64,000 nucleotides of DNA from assembly GCA_947489425.1 (NCBI GenBank), contig CANLDL010000002.1:558001-622000 (forward strand), in the 5' to 3' direction. Below are positions 26,864 through 37,011 of the stretch, piece by piece. Position 1 is the first letter of the stretch. Each line of letters opens with the position of its first letter. Below the pieces are notes generated by a model. The model saw only the letters and a list, made by a program, of their open reading frames with translations. It did not search any database and was not told the DNA's origin. Source of the stretch: an uncultured Pseudomonadales bacterium (lineage in GTDB: Bacteria; Pseudomonadota; Gammaproteobacteria; Pseudomonadales; Cellvibrionaceae). The position numbers and the translations under genes are program-made.

Positions 26864-28134
26864 TTTTTATTGGCGCCTGCGCAATTAGCAGAGGGGTGAC
26901 CTTCGACTTGTGTCATTTTGTACTCACCATTGAATTGCGTAAAATGATAGGTACTTTGCTTGCCTAAAGCGTTCGTTAAAGTTCGTGTGCCATCCGAGTT
27001 ATATTGAATTTGTGTGCGTTCAACACCTGAATTTAACGGGCCTCTTTCGCTACTGATCGCTCGGCCTTCATCATCGTACTGAACAGAGGAAATGCGATTG
27101 CCGTTTTCGTCTTCTATGCCGGTAATGTAAGTAGGGAAACGAGTGTCTTCGTAAAAATAACGCCGCATTGAAGTATCAGAATGCGTGGCAGACGATAACA
27201 TAGGGCTACTCAGAATATTTACATAACTGTAAGTCACGCTTGTAGCATCAGGAAAAACTGCCTGTGTAATATGATTCGCGCTATTAGTGGTTAAAATAAT
27301 TTGCTGATCATTTTTATTAACCGTAATACTGTTAGTATCATAACTAAGGCTAATCGTATCATCGTACAAAGTATCAATTGATAATAAACGGCCCGCAGTA
27401 TCGTAGGTTTCATAACGGTTATTAGGTAACGTTAAAGTATAAATGCCGTTATTAACACTCAATTGTTCTCGACGCTGAGAGTTTGGAGAAAAGACACCAC
27501 CATTTACTGAAAAAGTAATTAGCTTGCCATCGGGTCGTTCGACAACGATTAAATCAGACTGAATAATCAAACGCTGTTGGTACTCAAAGACCCAACGCCC
27601 CGCTATTGAATTATAAGAACGCGTAAATGAAAAATCATTATCCCTATAATCACTTATCTGAAAAAATTTATTGCCTGTAGGAATATTAATGGGGCGATTC
27701 GTATTTAGACAACTTCCACCGATATTCGACTCTTTGCCTGAGCCGGCACGAATACAATTTGGCGATTCACCAACATAACCATCTGGGCAAGCTGATCTTG
27801 TATGACAGGTCAAATCATATATATGATTAGGGCTCGGGGCTGGAGTAATGTACTCATAAACGACAACTCCACAGTAAGAATTTGTGCGAATATTTTGTGA
27901 ACTTTGTTTACAAGATTGTAAGGCTCCCGAATTATAAGACCAAATGCCATCATAACCGGCTAATGGGCAATAATCGTATGGCCTAGGATGTGTTCCTGAG
28001 AGATAAGTAACAGATAACGCATGACCCGTATATAAATAGACCAAAACAGCAATTATTAACGCTCTAACAGTTGTTTGATACTTTATAAATTGAGTTTTAT
28101 TAACATTAAAAAAAGGCAAAAGATTCCTTTTCAT
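26608..28134 (-). CDS. Secreted YD-repeat protein, first gene of Rhs operon
   Basis: 508 aa. The hydrophobic segment ALIIAVLVYLYTGHALSV (about residues 26-43) is a signal peptide or anchor. The following region is cysteine-rich (YCPLAGYD, SCKQSSQN, LTCHTRSACPDGYVGESPNC), then comes INIPTGNKFFQISDYRDNDF, a DUF6531-like start, and YD-like repeats (FYEDTRFPTYITGIEDENGN). It ends MTYDANGRLLSRTITDR, 2 bp before the middle gene. It is a paralogue of the middle gene with a different head, suggesting interchangeable target-facing heads (inference). Confidence 0.8.
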   Translation of the reverse strand: MKRNLLPFFNVNKTQFIKYQTTVRALIIAVLVYLYTGHALSVTYLSGTHPRPYDYCPLAGYDGIWSYNSGALQSCKQSSQNIRTNSYCGVVVYEYITPAPSPNHIYDLTCHTRSACPDGYVGESPNCIRAGSGKESNIGGSCLNTNRPINIPTGNKFFQISDYRDNDFSFTRSYNSIAGRWVFEYQQRLIIQSDLIVVERPDGKLITFSVNGGVFSPNSQRREQLSVNNGIYTLTLPNNRYETYDTAGRLLSIDTLYDDTISLSYDTNSITVNKNDQQIILTTNSANHITQAVFPDATSVTYSYVNILSSPMLSSATHSDTSMRRYFYEDTRFPTYITGIEDENGNRISSVQYDDEGRAISSERGPLNSGVERTQIQYNSDGTRTLTNALGKQSTYHFTQFNGEYKMTQVEGHPSANCAGANKNYTYDTNGFMASKTDWKGNATTYINNDRGQVLSRTEASGTPQARTITTEWHADYNLPTKITEPSRVTDMTYDANGRLLSRTITDR

Positions 28135-28660
28135 ATTTTAATTACTCCTTGCTTGTATTTCATCAAACAACAAACCATCATCTATATCGCGATTCATTGC
28201 AGCAATGCATAAAGGCTTTGTAATTTTTGTAATTATTCGCATAACTTGTCCTTTTTTCATAATCCGTGTTAATCATAATTATTTTTAGATCAAATAAGCT
28301 TTGTCATACGCTGAGGCAAAGCATAAGCATAATTCAAGAAGAGAGAGGATGGATTAATCTGTAGGAATAACATCCTTATCTCTTTGGGGCATCGCTAATG
28401 CCACCTCCTTTTTAAAAACTACCTTGTTACTTTTTATTCGCTTTTGCTAAAGCAAGATATCTTTTATATGCCTCTTACACTATCAACTGACAAACAGCTT
28501 CGTCAAAGGCTATTTAAGTAAAAGTTGATACAGATCAACAAACAGACCGATAAATTACTAAAAAAACTCTCTAAATATAAACACACTGAATACGATTTGG
28601 AGCTAAATCATTGCTGCTTTTAAGTTCGCAGAATCTGAAAAGTTAATATTGAAAAATTAT
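28135..28660. other. Promoter region of the Rhs operon, no gene seen
   Basis: 526 AT-rich bases between murU and the first Rhs gene, with both flanking genes read leftward. A GCTTTG...CAAAGC inverted repeat (about 28297-28322) is the only clear structure. It must hold the leader of the Rhs operon. No small reading frame with a good ribosome site was found. Confidence 0.5.
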
Positions 28661-29389
28661 TTAACCACAGTTATTTTTCAAATAACTATCGAGGGATTTT
28701 AAGCGCTCAACAGTGCCAATATCTCGCCACTGCCCTGTATACACTTCTGCACTTATTTGTTTGTGCTTTATACCAAAGCGCAACACCTCCGCTAGGGGAA
28801 ACTTTTCGCGTTTATTGGGATAGCCTGTTAATAGTTTAGGGCTGATTACGCTAATACCACTGAAGGTATAGTTTTTTTCTGAAGGCTCACAAAGTAGCGC
28901 CACCCCCTTATCACTCGATTCATTCTCGCTGCTCAGCGAAAAGTCACCTTTGGGGTTATGCTCGGGGTTGCTCACCAAAATAACATGAGCTAGATGTTGG
29001 CAAACATGACTATCAGCATGTTTATCTAACAACGTATCAAAGGGGTAATCTGTCCATACATCACCATTAACCAATAAGAAAGGCTCATCACCCAAAAGCG
29101 GCAATGCATGTAAAATAGCCCCTGCGGTCTCTAAGGGTTCGGGTTCCTCAGAGTAAGCAATAGATAAGCGATGCGGCCCGTCAGTAAAAGAATCACCGAG
29201 GTAATCGCGAATTTGCTCACCCAAATAGGCGATATTAATAACCACTTGCCGAACACCCGATTGCAGCAAACGTTGTAAATGGTATTCGATCAATGGGCGG
29301 CCACCTACTCTGAGTAAGGGCTTTGGCGTTTTATTGGTTAAGGGCTGCATGCGTTCTCCGCGCCCTGCTGCCAAAATCATCGCTTTCAA
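28661..29389 (-). CDS. murU: N-acetylmuramate alpha-1-phosphate uridylyltransferase
   Basis: 242 aa nucleotidyltransferase opening with MKAMILAAGRGERMQPLT, NKTPKPLLRVGGRPLIEYHL, then VNGDVWTDYPFD with the metal-binding Asp. MurU makes UDP-MurNAc from MurNAc-1-phosphate in the fosfomycin-resistant peptidoglycan recycling route of Pseudomonas-like bacteria. The ATG overlaps the end of the kinase gene by 4 bases, and the kinase is AmgK, the known pathway partner. Context makes the MurU call more specific than the domain alone. Confidence 0.9.
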   Translation of the reverse strand: MKAMILAAGRGERMQPLTNKTPKPLLRVGGRPLIEYHLQRLLQSGVRQVVINIAYLGEQIRDYLGDSFTDGPHRLSIAYSEEPEPLETAGAILHALPLLGDEPFLLVNGDVWTDYPFDTLLDKHADSHVCQHLAHVILVSNPEHNPKGDFSLSSENESSDKGVALLCEPSEKNYTFSGISVISPKLLTGYPNKREKFPLAEVLRFGIKHKQISAEVYTGQWRDIGTVERLKSLDSYLKNNCG

Positions 29390-30471
29390 GCAGGCTCTCC
29401 GCTTTCACTAGATATCCGCTTGGATAAATCTGCCACCTGATGCCATGATTGCTGCTCTATCAATGGCAATAATTGTGCCTCACACCAGCTCACAAAAGCG
29501 TTCATATCGGGGTATTGTTTTGCTACCGACACCATATAGCGCCATGTAAGAGTAAGGTCCTTCAAGTAACCCGGCTTATTGTCTCGCAGGGCTAGTCGCG
29601 CAAAAATACCCAATACCTTAATGTGGCGCTGCAAACCCATAGTGTCAAACCAGAGCTGCCACTGCCTCTCATCCACGTTATCTATCAAGCCGAGCTCATC
29701 GGCCAAGTTACCATAGCTCAGCAACCACTTTTTGACTTGCTCTACTGGCCACTCGATATAACAATCTCTTAGTAGCGATACCAAATCGTAGGTGATAGGC
29801 CCCCATACAGCATCTTGAAAATCAATAACCCCTGGGGCTTCGCCTTCGCGATAGATAATGTTTCTGGAATGATAATCACGGTGAACCAGCACCTGTGGCT
29901 GAGATTGGGCTTGAGCCTCCAAAAAAGTAAAAGCCTCATCAATCAATTTATGTTCATCACTAGTTAAGGCTTTACCGAGTAGCTTTTCAACAAACCACTC
30001 GCTAAACAATGCCATCTCTTCCCGTAGTAATGACTGGCTATAGCTTGGCAGATCCAAACCAAGCTCATGGAGCGATGCCGGCTGAATCTGCTGCATTCTC
30101 AAAAGTACCATCAATGCTTCGCTATAGAGTAAATCAACGCTCTCATCGTTAAGCATCGACAAAAAATCGCTATCGCCAAAGTCTTCAATCAACAGAAAGT
30201 TTTGCTTGTCATCACAGGCAATAATTTGCGGTGTAGGCACACCTTGCTGGTGTAGCACCTTCGATATTTTTGCAAAATAGCAAGCCTGCTCACTGTTACC
30301 CGAATCAACTGGTGCGCATACGGCGAGCAATGATGGTTGCGTATTAACGCGAAAATACTGTCTTGAACCCGCATCTCCATTTAACTTATTCAATTGAACA
30401 GGCTCATGCACAGCAATATTGCTATGCTTTTTTAATTCTTGGGCAATCCATACTTGTAATGATTGATCCAT
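29386..30471 (-). CDS. amgK: Anomeric MurNAc/GlcNAc kinase
   Basis: 361 aa, aminoglycoside phosphotransferase fold. LNKLNGDAGSRQYFRV forms the nucleotide-binding loop; VLVHRDYHSRNIIYREGEAP contains the catalytic HRD-x-x-x-x-N, and GVIDFQDAVWGPITYDL the metal-binding D. It phosphorylates MurNAc at C1 in the cytoplasm, supplying MurU. The murU overlap and divergent lptD match Pseudomonas gene order. It starts at ATG 30471. Confidence 0.92.
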   Translation of the reverse strand: MDQSLQVWIAQELKKHSNIAVHEPVQLNKLNGDAGSRQYFRVNTQPSLLAVCAPVDSGNSEQACYFAKISKVLHQQGVPTPQIIACDDKQNFLLIEDFGDSDFLSMLNDESVDLLYSEALMVLLRMQQIQPASLHELGLDLPSYSQSLLREEMALFSEWFVEKLLGKALTSDEHKLIDEAFTFLEAQAQSQPQVLVHRDYHSRNIIYREGEAPGVIDFQDAVWGPITYDLVSLLRDCYIEWPVEQVKKWLLSYGNLADELGLIDNVDERQWQLWFDTMGLQRHIKVLGIFARLALRDNKPGYLKDLTLTWRYMVSVAKQYPDMNAFVSWCEAQLLPLIEQQSWHQVADLSKRISSESGEPA

Positions 30472-30697
30472 CTACTGCTCACCCCATACTAATTCTTGCG
30501 AAGTCTATTATTTTTAATGTGCGCGAAGAATGACAAACCTCACCACATTTGTCACGTTTTGAAGTAGAATTACTTATTTAAAATCGCCCATCCACTATCA
30601 ATCATAAATCTTGGCTAAAATAATAATGACAAGAAGAGTGGTGCAACGGGGCGAACAACAACCTTAATACTTGTTCATCCACTGGTTATATAGCTGC

Positions 30698-33277
30698 ATG
30701 CAAATTTCTCCTTACAGTAACACCCCATTCACGACTAAACGCTCTACTAACCTTGCGAAAGCCATCGCACTTACTGTAAGTATGGCCGGAGGCATAACCA
30801 CCAGCCACCTAGCCATGGCAGCCGATAACGACGTAATCACCGGCAACCCTATCAGCTCATCAAACCGCTCCTATGAACTGCTCTCACAAACATTAGACTG
30901 GGTACCATTATCAGAACTAACACCCTCCCAGAGAGATGCGTTAGCACCAGGAAGCTGTGGCGCCTATATTGCTCCTTTGCGCGCCGACGATGATGCAACA
31001 CTGGACCCCGAAAGCTCTCCTATACGTGCAAGAGCTAATCGCTCACGCGTATTTGAAAAAGAAGGCTCCACAGCAGAAGACGCCACACAAATCATCTTAA
31101 TCGGCGATGTTATCGTCACCCAAGGTTATCGACAAATTAAAGCCGATCAAGCACAGCTCGACCAAGAAAGCGGCGTTCTTGTAGTAGATGGCCAATTAGA
31201 ATTAAGAGAGCCCGGCCTATTAGTGTTGGGTAGTGATGCGATTGTTAAGCAAAACGAAAACACCGTCACGGCCAATCAAGCAACTTATGCACTGCAAAAT
31301 GAGTCTGTTCGAGGCACCGCAGAGCGTATTGACAAAACCAGCGACGATAGACTCAAATTAAAATCAGCGACCTATACACAATGTGCTCCAGGCAATAACA
31401 CTTGGTCGCTAAAAGGTAGCCAGATTACACTGAACCCCCAATCACAACAGGGGGTAGCGACCAATGTGCGCCTTTATGTTAAAGGGATACCTGTTTTTTA
31501 CTTCCCGTATTTACGCTTTCCAATTGGTGACAAACGCTTATCTGGGTTTTTGACACCAACCTTCAGTGTTGGCGACGACGGCTTTAATCTCTCTACCCCT
31601 TATTATTTTAATTTAGCACCTAACTATGACTTGATACTTACACCACATATCGTTAGTGGTCATGGTGAGCTATTTGAAGGTAACTTTCGCCACTTAAGCC
31701 CCCTCTTTCAAACCAATGTTAATGCCGCCTTTTTAAGTGATGACGACAGCGATGTCGACGATGATGACCAAGACTTAATTGACAATGGCACTATTGCAGA
31801 AGAAGAAGCCGCACCTTTTGCAGGTGAAGACCGCTGGCTATTCAATCTTGATCAAACAGGTGGAACCAACAAACGCTGGTCCACGAGAATTGACTACACT
31901 CGCGTCAGCGATGTCGACTACTTTAGAGATTTTGATAGCCAAACCTCCAATCCACAAGATGATAACTTTTTAAATCAGCGCCTATTAACTAGCTACCAAC
32001 TGACCAATTGGCGTTTTGGCTTAGATGTAATTAGCTATCAAATACTAGACGACACAATCATACAGCCCTTTACTCAATTGCCATCGCTATCAGCTGATGG
32101 GGCTTATCGCTTTGCTGAGAGAGATAATAGCTATTTCTCGGTTAATCTCGATCACGAGTGGACACGCTTTGATGAAACAGGCCTGACGACAAGCGATACA
32201 ACAAATGATGATAGACCAACGGGCGACAGGTTTAGAATCGACTATAAAGCTACGTGGAACTACGAACCAGAAGCTGGGTTTTTAAGGCCTTCTGTTGCAC
32301 TTAGGCATTTACAATACAATCTCGATGCCGATAATTTCGCCGATGACACTGATCAAACCCCCAGCATTACCGTCCCTCAAGCCAGTATTGATGGTGGTTT
32401 ATTTTTTGAACGCGATGCAGGCAGCTACTTACAAACCTTTGAGCCGCGCTTATTTTACTTCTACAGTGCATCAGAAGATCACGACGACTTGTTTGATGTT
32501 ACCACCGACGGACAAGACATTGACTTTGACACCTCTGAGCTGACATTTAACTTTAACCAACTATTTCGTGACACACGTTTTGCCGGCGGGGATCGCATTG
32601 ACGATGCCAACCAATTATCCCTTGGTTTAACAACACGGTTTTTCTCTAACACCTCTGGCCGTGAGTTATTTAGCGCCAGCGCGGGCCAAATTTACTTCTT
32701 CGACGACCGAGAAGTGACATTAACCAATGTAGAACAAACCGATAATCGCTCAGCAATTGCTGCTCAATTATCAGCAAACCCCACTAAAAACTGGCGGATC
32801 AGTACAGACATCCTCTATGACGATGAAAATAATGAAACCGACCTAGGCAATATTCGCGTACGTTATAAAAGCGATAGCAAGCATGTATTTAATGTAAATT
32901 ACCGCTTTGTTCGTGCAGCAGACGAAAACGATACTGTAAGACAGGTAGATGCCTCTTTCATTGCACCACTACATAGTAACAATCGCTGGCACTTATTAGC
33001 CTACAGCTCTTATGACACACTGCTTGACCGGGAACTCGATACATTAGCTGCAATCGAATATAATGGATGCTGTTATAGTATTCGATTCGGCTTTAGGCGC
33101 GAACTCGATACCGCACTAGTCAATGTGGTTGCAGACGAAGATCTTGATTTTGATGAACAAGTGTTTATTCAGTTTCAGCTGAAAGGCCTTGGCGGTACCA
33201 GCGGACAAACTGATTCACTATTTTTGGAAAACATCAATGGTTTCGAAGATTGGCAAGCTATTTATAGCCAGAAATGA
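30698..33277 (+). CDS. lptD: LPS-assembly outer-membrane protein LptD
   Basis: About 859 aa from ATG 30698 (MQISPYSNTPF); a TTG at 30671 gives a longer but unlikely start. Signal peptide AKAIALTVSMAGGITTSHLA with AMA cleavage. The N-terminal OstA jellyroll (IILIGDVIVTQGYRQIKADQ, QATYALQNESVRGTAERI) is followed by a long C-terminal barrel. The cysteines that form the essential disulfides are visible: GSCGAY, YTQCAPG and the adjacent pair NGCCYS near the C-terminus. It inserts LPS in the outer leaflet together with LptE. Start of the lptD-surA-pdxA-rsmA-apaG-apaH cluster. Confidence 0.96.
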   Translation: MQISPYSNTPFTTKRSTNLAKAIALTVSMAGGITTSHLAMAADNDVITGNPISSSNRSYELLSQTLDWVPLSELTPSQRDALAPGSCGAYIAPLRADDDATLDPESSPIRARANRSRVFEKEGSTAEDATQIILIGDVIVTQGYRQIKADQAQLDQESGVLVVDGQLELREPGLLVLGSDAIVKQNENTVTANQATYALQNESVRGTAERIDKTSDDRLKLKSATYTQCAPGNNTWSLKGSQITLNPQSQQGVATNVRLYVKGIPVFYFPYLRFPIGDKRLSGFLTPTFSVGDDGFNLSTPYYFNLAPNYDLILTPHIVSGHGELFEGNFRHLSPLFQTNVNAAFLSDDDSDVDDDDQDLIDNGTIAEEEAAPFAGEDRWLFNLDQTGGTNKRWSTRIDYTRVSDVDYFRDFDSQTSNPQDDNFLNQRLLTSYQLTNWRFGLDVISYQILDDTIIQPFTQLPSLSADGAYRFAERDNSYFSVNLDHEWTRFDETGLTTSDTTNDDRPTGDRFRIDYKATWNYEPEAGFLRPSVALRHLQYNLDADNFADDTDQTPSITVPQASIDGGLFFERDAGSYLQTFEPRLFYFYSASEDHDDLFDVTTDGQDIDFDTSELTFNFNQLFRDTRFAGGDRIDDANQLSLGLTTRFFSNTSGRELFSASAGQIYFFDDREVTLTNVEQTDNRSAIAAQLSANPTKNWRISTDILYDDENNETDLGNIRVRYKSDSKHVFNVNYRFVRAADENDTVRQVDASFIAPLHSNNRWHLLAYSSYDTLLDRELDTLAAIEYNGCCYSIRFGFRRELDTALVNVVADEDLDFDEQVFIQFQLKGLGGTSGQTDSLFLENINGFEDWQAIYSQK

Positions 33278-33322
33278 TAGATATATAAACAATAGATTGA
33301 CGAGAAGTAGATAAAACAGATT

Positions 33323-34591
33323 ATGCATTACCTTAGAATCTTTACACAAATTTTTGTAGCCGCTACCGTTATCGGCAGTGCCATCAACACGCAAGGCATG
33401 CAGCTATTAGACCGCACTGTCGCGGTGGTTGGAGATGAAGTCATCCTGAGCAGTGAGCTCGAAGATCGACTTACTCACTTGTCTAGCAAGCAACCCAATA
33501 TTGCAGTGAGTGATGAGTCAAGAAGAAAAGTCCTCGACCAACTCATTATCGAAAGGTTACAGCTACGTATTGCAAGACGCGCCAATATAAAAATACCTGA
33601 TGCAGACATTATAAACCGAATTAATGGCGTAAAAGCCCGCGCGCAAGCAGAAGGTATTAGTTTTGATGAATACCTGGCACGTCAAAACCTAACAGAAAAG
33701 AAATTACGTGACTCCATTACAGAAAGCCTTGTGCTAGAACGCGTCCAAAAAGGTAACGTGAACAGTCGCATTAGAGTTACCGATCGTGAAGTTAACGAGT
33801 ACCTATCATCCTCTGCAGGTCAAGATTGGCTGAAAGTAAGATTCCGTTTATCACACATACTGCTACCATTTGAAGGCAATGACGACAGCGCCAGCATCAA
33901 AAAAGCCCAAGAGATAATAGATCTCGTTAAGGAAAGAAAAGAAAGCTTCGCCAGCCTTGCGGCCAAATATTCAAAAGGCCCTAATGCCAGTAAAGGCGGT
34001 GACCTTGATTGGCGCGCTAAAGAACAGCTACCCACTATGTTTGTTGAGCAAATCAACAACTTAAAACCCAATCAACTGACCAAACCATTTCGCAGTAATG
34101 CGGGCATCCATATTCTGCAATTAAGACAACGCAGCGGTGCCGAGCCTGTTATGGTTAAACGCTTTAAAACTCGCCATATTCTCATAAAAACATCTGTACT
34201 ATTTACGGATAAAGAAGCCAAAGCCAAAGCCGATAAAATTTATCAGGAGCTAATCGATGGCGCCGATTTTATCGAGCTCGCACGCAAACACTCTGAAGAT
34301 ATCAGTAACAAGCAGGTAGGCGGCGATCTTGATTGGTCCCACCCTGGCCAGTTTGTACCTGCCTTTGAAAAAACTATGCAATCGACACCCATTGGCGAGA
34401 TAAGTAAACCATTTCGCTCTCAATTTGGCTGGCACATATTAAAAGTCGATGACTCACGAGTAGAAGATATGTTTGATGTCGTCAAACGCAATCAGGTCGT
34501 AGACATTCTTCGTCAACGCCGCTCTCAAGATGAGCTGCGCCTATGGATCGAAGAATTGCGTGAAAATGCCTACATCGAAGTACTTATTTAG
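33323..34591 (+). CDS. surA: Periplasmic chaperone and peptidyl-prolyl isomerase SurA
   Basis: 422 aa with a signal peptide (IFTQIFVAATVIGSAINTQG). The SurA N-terminal domain opens LLDRTVAVVGDEVILSSELE. Two parvulin domains are marked by RLSHILLPFE...GGDLDWRAKEQLP and FKTRHILIKTS...GGDLDWSHPGQFVPAF. SurA delivers outer-membrane proteins, including LptD, to the Bam complex, which fits its place after lptD. Stop and next start overlap (TAGTG). Confidence 0.96.
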   Translation: MHYLRIFTQIFVAATVIGSAINTQGMQLLDRTVAVVGDEVILSSELEDRLTHLSSKQPNIAVSDESRRKVLDQLIIERLQLRIARRANIKIPDADIINRINGVKARAQAEGISFDEYLARQNLTEKKLRDSITESLVLERVQKGNVNSRIRVTDREVNEYLSSSAGQDWLKVRFRLSHILLPFEGNDDSASIKKAQEIIDLVKERKESFASLAAKYSKGPNASKGGDLDWRAKEQLPTMFVEQINNLKPNQLTKPFRSNAGIHILQLRQRSGAEPVMVKRFKTRHILIKTSVLFTDKEAKAKADKIYQELIDGADFIELARKHSEDISNKQVGGDLDWSHPGQFVPAFEKTMQSTPIGEISKPFRSQFGWHILKVDDSRVEDMFDVVKRNQVVDILRQRRSQDELRLWIEELRENAYIEVLI

Positions 34592-35610
34592 TGCCCGAAA
34601 AAACACCGACAAAGCGCTTAATATACACACCTGGTGAGCCCGCTGGCATTGGTCCAGACCTTGCTATTATTCACGCACAACAAGCCAGCGACTACGAACT
34701 AGTCGCTATTGCGGACAGCGAGCTTATACAAGCTCGCGCCGAACAACTCAAACTACCTATTACGTTAAAACCTATTGAGCTTGCCAAAGCCCCACAAAAA
34801 CTTGGCGAAAAAGAGCTGGGTATTATCCATATACCCACAGCTGCACCTGTTGTTGCAGGCGAGCTAAATAAAGCCAATGCGCACTATGTACTCAATTGCC
34901 TAGATACTGCCATCAGCACTTGCCAAAAAAACCAAGCACAGGCCATGGTTACAGGGCCTATTCAAAAAAGCGTTATCAATGATGATGGCATTAGTTTTAG
35001 TGGTCACACCGAATACCTAGCCGAAAAAACTGGGCGTAATCGCGTTGTGATGATGCTTGCGACAACCGGCTTAAAAGTGGCACTTGTCACCACACACCTA
35101 CCCTTAAAAGATGTTGCCAACGCGGTTAACGAACAATCACTCACGGAAGTGACTGAGATATTGCACCATGATCTACAATATAAATTTGGTATCAAAGAGC
35201 CTAAAATTTTAGTCTGCGGGCTTAACCCCCACGCAGGGGAAGGCGGGCATTTAGGTATGGAAGAGATAAATATTATTATTCCCACACTTAAAAAATTGTC
35301 TCAAAAAAATATTCACTGTATAGGCCCTTTACCTGCAGACACATTATTTACACCCAAGCACCTTGAAAATGCCGACTGCGTACTTGCCATGTATCACGAC
35401 CAAGGGCTACCCGTGTTAAAATACAAAGGCTTTGGCAATGCAGCTAACATTACACTGGGCCTACCCATCATTAGAACCTCTGTCGATCATGGGACTGCGC
35501 TGGATCTTGCAGGCAAACCTTACGACAACAATAGTGGGATTGACGCCGGCAGCCTAAACACCGCCATTGCTTATGCACAACAAATGGCAAGCAACTCGTT
35601 AAACGCTTAA
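34591..35610 (+). CDS. pdxA: 4-hydroxythreonine-4-phosphate dehydrogenase
   Basis: 339 aa from GTG 34591, overlapping the surA stop by one base. It starts TPGEPAGIGPDLAIIHA, the family's substrate loop, and later has SGHTEYLAEKTG, VCGLNPHAGEGG and CVLAMYHDQGLPVLKYKGFG, which carry the zinc-binding histidines. It oxidises 4-phosphohydroxy-threonine in pyridoxal phosphate synthesis. Length is as in E. coli (329). Confidence 0.96.
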   Translation: MPEKTPTKRLIYTPGEPAGIGPDLAIIHAQQASDYELVAIADSELIQARAEQLKLPITLKPIELAKAPQKLGEKELGIIHIPTAAPVVAGELNKANAHYVLNCLDTAISTCQKNQAQAMVTGPIQKSVINDDGISFSGHTEYLAEKTGRNRVVMMLATTGLKVALVTTHLPLKDVANAVNEQSLTEVTEILHHDLQYKFGIKEPKILVCGLNPHAGEGGHLGMEEINIIIPTLKKLSQKNIHCIGPLPADTLFTPKHLENADCVLAMYHDQGLPVLKYKGFGNAANITLGLPIIRTSVDHGTALDLAGKPYDNNSGIDAGSLNTAIAYAQQMASNSLNA

Positions 35611-35650
35611 TACGGTTTTATCTACTTCATCTGAACAGGCAACAAGCATC

Positions 35651-36472
35651 ATGGCATCTCACTCTTCATTTGAAAGAAACTCCACATTTACTCATCAAGC
35701 TAAAAAAAGATTTGGGCAAAACTTTTTAAACAACCCCGACATTATTGAAAATATTGTGCGCAGTGTTGCCCCTACAGCCAAAGATAATCTTGTCGAAATA
35801 GGGCCTGGGCAAGGCGCCATTACAGCACCATTATTATCCCTCTGCCCAAGACTCAATGTCATCGAAATTGATAAACATCTGATCCCTATACTGCTAGCAC
35901 AGTTTGCTAAGTACGATGACTTCAAAATACATCAGGTCGACGCACTGAAATTTGATTTTGCTACACTTGCACAAGAACAACCGCTACGTATTGTTGGCAA
36001 CCTGCCTTACAATATTTCTACGCCAATTATTTTTCATCTATTGAGCTTCCAGCATAAAATAGTTGATATGCATTTTATGTTACAAAAAGAAGTCGTCGAG
36101 CGTATTGCAGCGACAGCAGGAGAAAAAAACTATGGTCGTCTGAGCGTCATGGTGCAATACTATTGCCAAGTAGAAAATTTATTTGGCGTACCACCCGAGA
36201 GTTTTACACCCCAACCAAAAGTGGATTCGGCTATTGTTCGGTTAACACCCTTTAAAACACTACCCTTTATCGCTAAAGATTTTAATACATTTAAAAAGCT
36301 CGTTAATATTGCCTTTCAACAACGCAGAAAAACACTGCGCAATAGCCTCAAGCAACTATTATCAAAAGATCAAATAGACGCATTACCTGTAGACACAGGC
36401 CTACGTCCAGAAAATATAACACTTGAAGAATACGTTAATATCAGTAATCTAATTAGTGATACAGAACAATAA
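35651..36472 (+). CDS. rsmA: 16S rRNA dimethyladenosine transferase
   Basis: 273 aa. KKRFGQNFLNNPDIIENIV is the RsmA/KsgA opening, LVEIGPGQGAITAPLL the SAM-binding loop and NLPYNISTPI the catalytic motif. It dimethylates A1518 and A1519 in helix 45 during 30S maturation. It starts at ATG 35651, 40 bp after pdxA, in the usual order. Confidence 0.97.
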   Translation: MASHSSFERNSTFTHQAKKRFGQNFLNNPDIIENIVRSVAPTAKDNLVEIGPGQGAITAPLLSLCPRLNVIEIDKHLIPILLAQFAKYDDFKIHQVDALKFDFATLAQEQPLRIVGNLPYNISTPIIFHLLSFQHKIVDMHFMLQKEVVERIAATAGEKNYGRLSVMVQYYCQVENLFGVPPESFTPQPKVDSAIVRLTPFKTLPFIAKDFNTFKKLVNIAFQQRRKTLRNSLKQLLSKDQIDALPVDTGLRPENITLEEYVNISNLISDTEQ

Positions 36473-36585
36473 GTATTAAGATAATAACGTTAGGAAGCGC
36501 TGATTAAAATCTGACCGTAAACCCTTAACGTATTTAATTTTATATCATATTAAATACTCTCCACATAAAACTCGAATACAATATT

Positions 36586-36975
36586 ATGCCTAGCTTACAA
36601 ACCAATGCAGACGAGATAGAAATTTCAGTAGCCACTGCGTATTTAGAAAAACACTCTGAGCCAGAAAATAACCGTTTTGCTTTCAGCTATACAATTACTA
36701 TCGAGAACAAAAGCACCGAGGCAGCTCAGCTCATTAGCCGTCATTGGATTATTACCGATGCAAACAATGCTGTACAAGAAGTGAAAGGCATGGGAGTTAT
36801 TGGCGAGCAACCTCGTATACCACCAGGAGAAAGCTATACTTATAGCAGTGGCTCCATTTTAGAAACACAAGCCGGTACAATGGAAGGCTCCTACCAAATG
36901 CAAACCGACAGTGGGGAAGGTTTTAACGTAGCAATTCCAACCTTTATGCTAACTACGCCTCGCTCACTTCATTAA
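36586..36975 (+). CDS. apaG: ApaG protein
   Basis: 129 aa fibronectin-III-like fold. Markers are RFAFSYTITIENKSTEAAQL, SRHWIITDANNAVQEVKGMG, VIGEQPRIPPGESYTYSSG and an MEGSYQM close. ApaG is conserved beside apaH and its biochemical role is unsettled. The start at 36586 gives MPSLQTNADE, as expected for the family. Confidence 0.95.
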   Translation: MPSLQTNADEIEISVATAYLEKHSEPENNRFAFSYTITIENKSTEAAQLISRHWIITDANNAVQEVKGMGVIGEQPRIPPGESYTYSSGSILETQAGTMEGSYQMQTDSGEGFNVAIPTFMLTTPRSLH

Positions 36976-37011
36976 TTTAACTCGTAACTTTAATAACAGG
37001 CTGGTGTTATT

